The notes under the pieces were generated by a model that searched no databases, was not told the DNA's origin, and saw only the letters and a list, made by a program, of their open reading frames with translations. This document shows, in pieces, positions 63,703 to 64,000 of a stretch of 64,000 nucleotides of DNA; within the stretch, counting starts at the first letter, position 1; each line of letters begins with the position of its first letter. The DNA lies in assembly GCA_038229135.1 (NCBI GenBank), contig JBBROS010000003.1, positions 62,001 to 126,000 of the forward strand, written 5' to 3'. The DNA comes from JBBROS01 sp038229135. Lineage in GTDB: Bacteria > Pseudomonadota > Alphaproteobacteria > Acetobacterales > Acetobacteraceae. Made by a program: the position numbers and the translations under genes.

Positions 63703-64000
63703 TCACACGCCCGACAGCCCCGCCGCAATCTGCTCGTTGATCCCGATCAGGAACCCAAAATCCGGTTCCGCCCGCGCACTCTCGCGCTTCACCGCATGGC
63801 CCACGGACATGATCGATGCCCGCAGCGGCGCCGGAAGCCCGTTCGCCGGGTCCTGCAGCACGCCCATCACCGCCGACCACAGCCGATCATTGTCGGCCAG
63901 CGCCCGCGCCCGCGCCAACGGGTTGTCGGAATACGCCCCGCGCAGCACCGCGTTCACCCGCAGGAACACGTCCGCCTCCTGCGCCCGCAGGCTCCGATGC
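63703..64000 (-). CDS. flaF: Flagellar biosynthesis regulator FlaF (5' end outside window)
   Basis: The readable part ends NDRLWSAVMGVLQDPANGLP, then ASIMSVGHAVKRESARAE and FLIGINEQIAAGLSGV, the FlaF C-terminal pattern. The frame is open to the window edge (HRSLRAQEADVFLRVNAVLR), so the true start lies beyond 64000; the GTG at 63969 is internal. FlaF promotes flagellin translation, opposing FlbT, in alphaproteobacteria. This predicts a flagellar cluster just outside the window. Confidence 0.9.
   Translation of the reverse strand, partial: HRSLRAQEADVFLRVNAVLRGAYSDNPLARARALADNDRLWSAVMGVLQDPANGLPAPLRASIMSVGHAVKRESARAEPDFGFLIGINEQIAAGLSGV

Overview
The window is GC-rich (roughly 70 percent) single-copy chromosomal DNA. 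It has tightly packed genes, frequent 4-nt start/stop overlaps, one tRNA gene, no rRNA and no intact insertion sequence or CRISPR array. Families such as FlaF, DUF1491, DUF2842, a Tim44-domain protein, a circularly permuted ATP-grasp/alpha-E pair and a CrtI of the phototroph type point to an alphaproteobacterium, most likely Rhodospirillales/Acetobacteraceae. That placement is inference from gene content, not a database result.

Layout. 0-5 kb: a minus-strand cytochrome P450 / ATP-grasp / carotenoid desaturase (CrtI) operon. 5.2-13.1 kb: a TerC-type metal transporter, purB, then a purine operon purC-purS-[Rap1a/Tai-like secreted protein]-purQ-purL followed by bolA and a monothiol glutaredoxin. 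13.1-16.1 kb: a partly AT-richer accessory island with a protein whose C-terminus reads as a PD-(D/E)XK nuclease toxin tip, two tandem immunity-like paralogs (one broken by a 1-nt deletion), and inverted relics of the toxin and of a neighbouring gene. 16.1-19.2 kb: DUF2461, a copper chaperone/SCO pair, a small membrane protein and an SRAP-domain protein. 19.3-22.2 kb: a blue-light LOV hybrid histidine kinase whose receiver has lost its phospho-accepting Asp.

22.3-30.8 kb: an SDR, prephenate dehydratase, kdsB, an inositol-monophosphatase-family phosphatase, a YejA-type binding protein, a broken thioredoxin-reductase tail, NAD(P)HX dehydratase, a histidine phosphatase and a cytosine-deaminase-like amidohydrolase. 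30.8-35.2 kb: a branched-chain-type ABC transporter in which LivM, LivG and LivF are one continuous polypeptide, coupled to that amidohydrolase. 35.6-38.2 kb: divergent iron genes (imelysin/EfeO-like and membrane protein against cupredoxin and FTR1 permease) around a Fur-like operator. 38.4-50.2 kb: tRNA-Thr, a GGDEF cyclase, an amine oxidase, a LutA-like protein, an orphan SPPY methyltransferase, a Tim44 protein, a phosphatase/Nudix pair, MsrP, Ada, alpha-E and ATP-grasp proteins, and a secreted protein.

50.3-64 kb: two tandem OmpA-family porins, DUF1491, an NMT1-type ABC importer, DUF429, ketopantoate reductase, a GNAT, an M20 amidohydrolase, ManC/AlgA, DUF2842, apt, a TctC-like secreted protein with an N-terminal repeat, and a flaF gene cut by the window edge. 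Two families of intergenic palindromes recur, and one family enters two coding frames.
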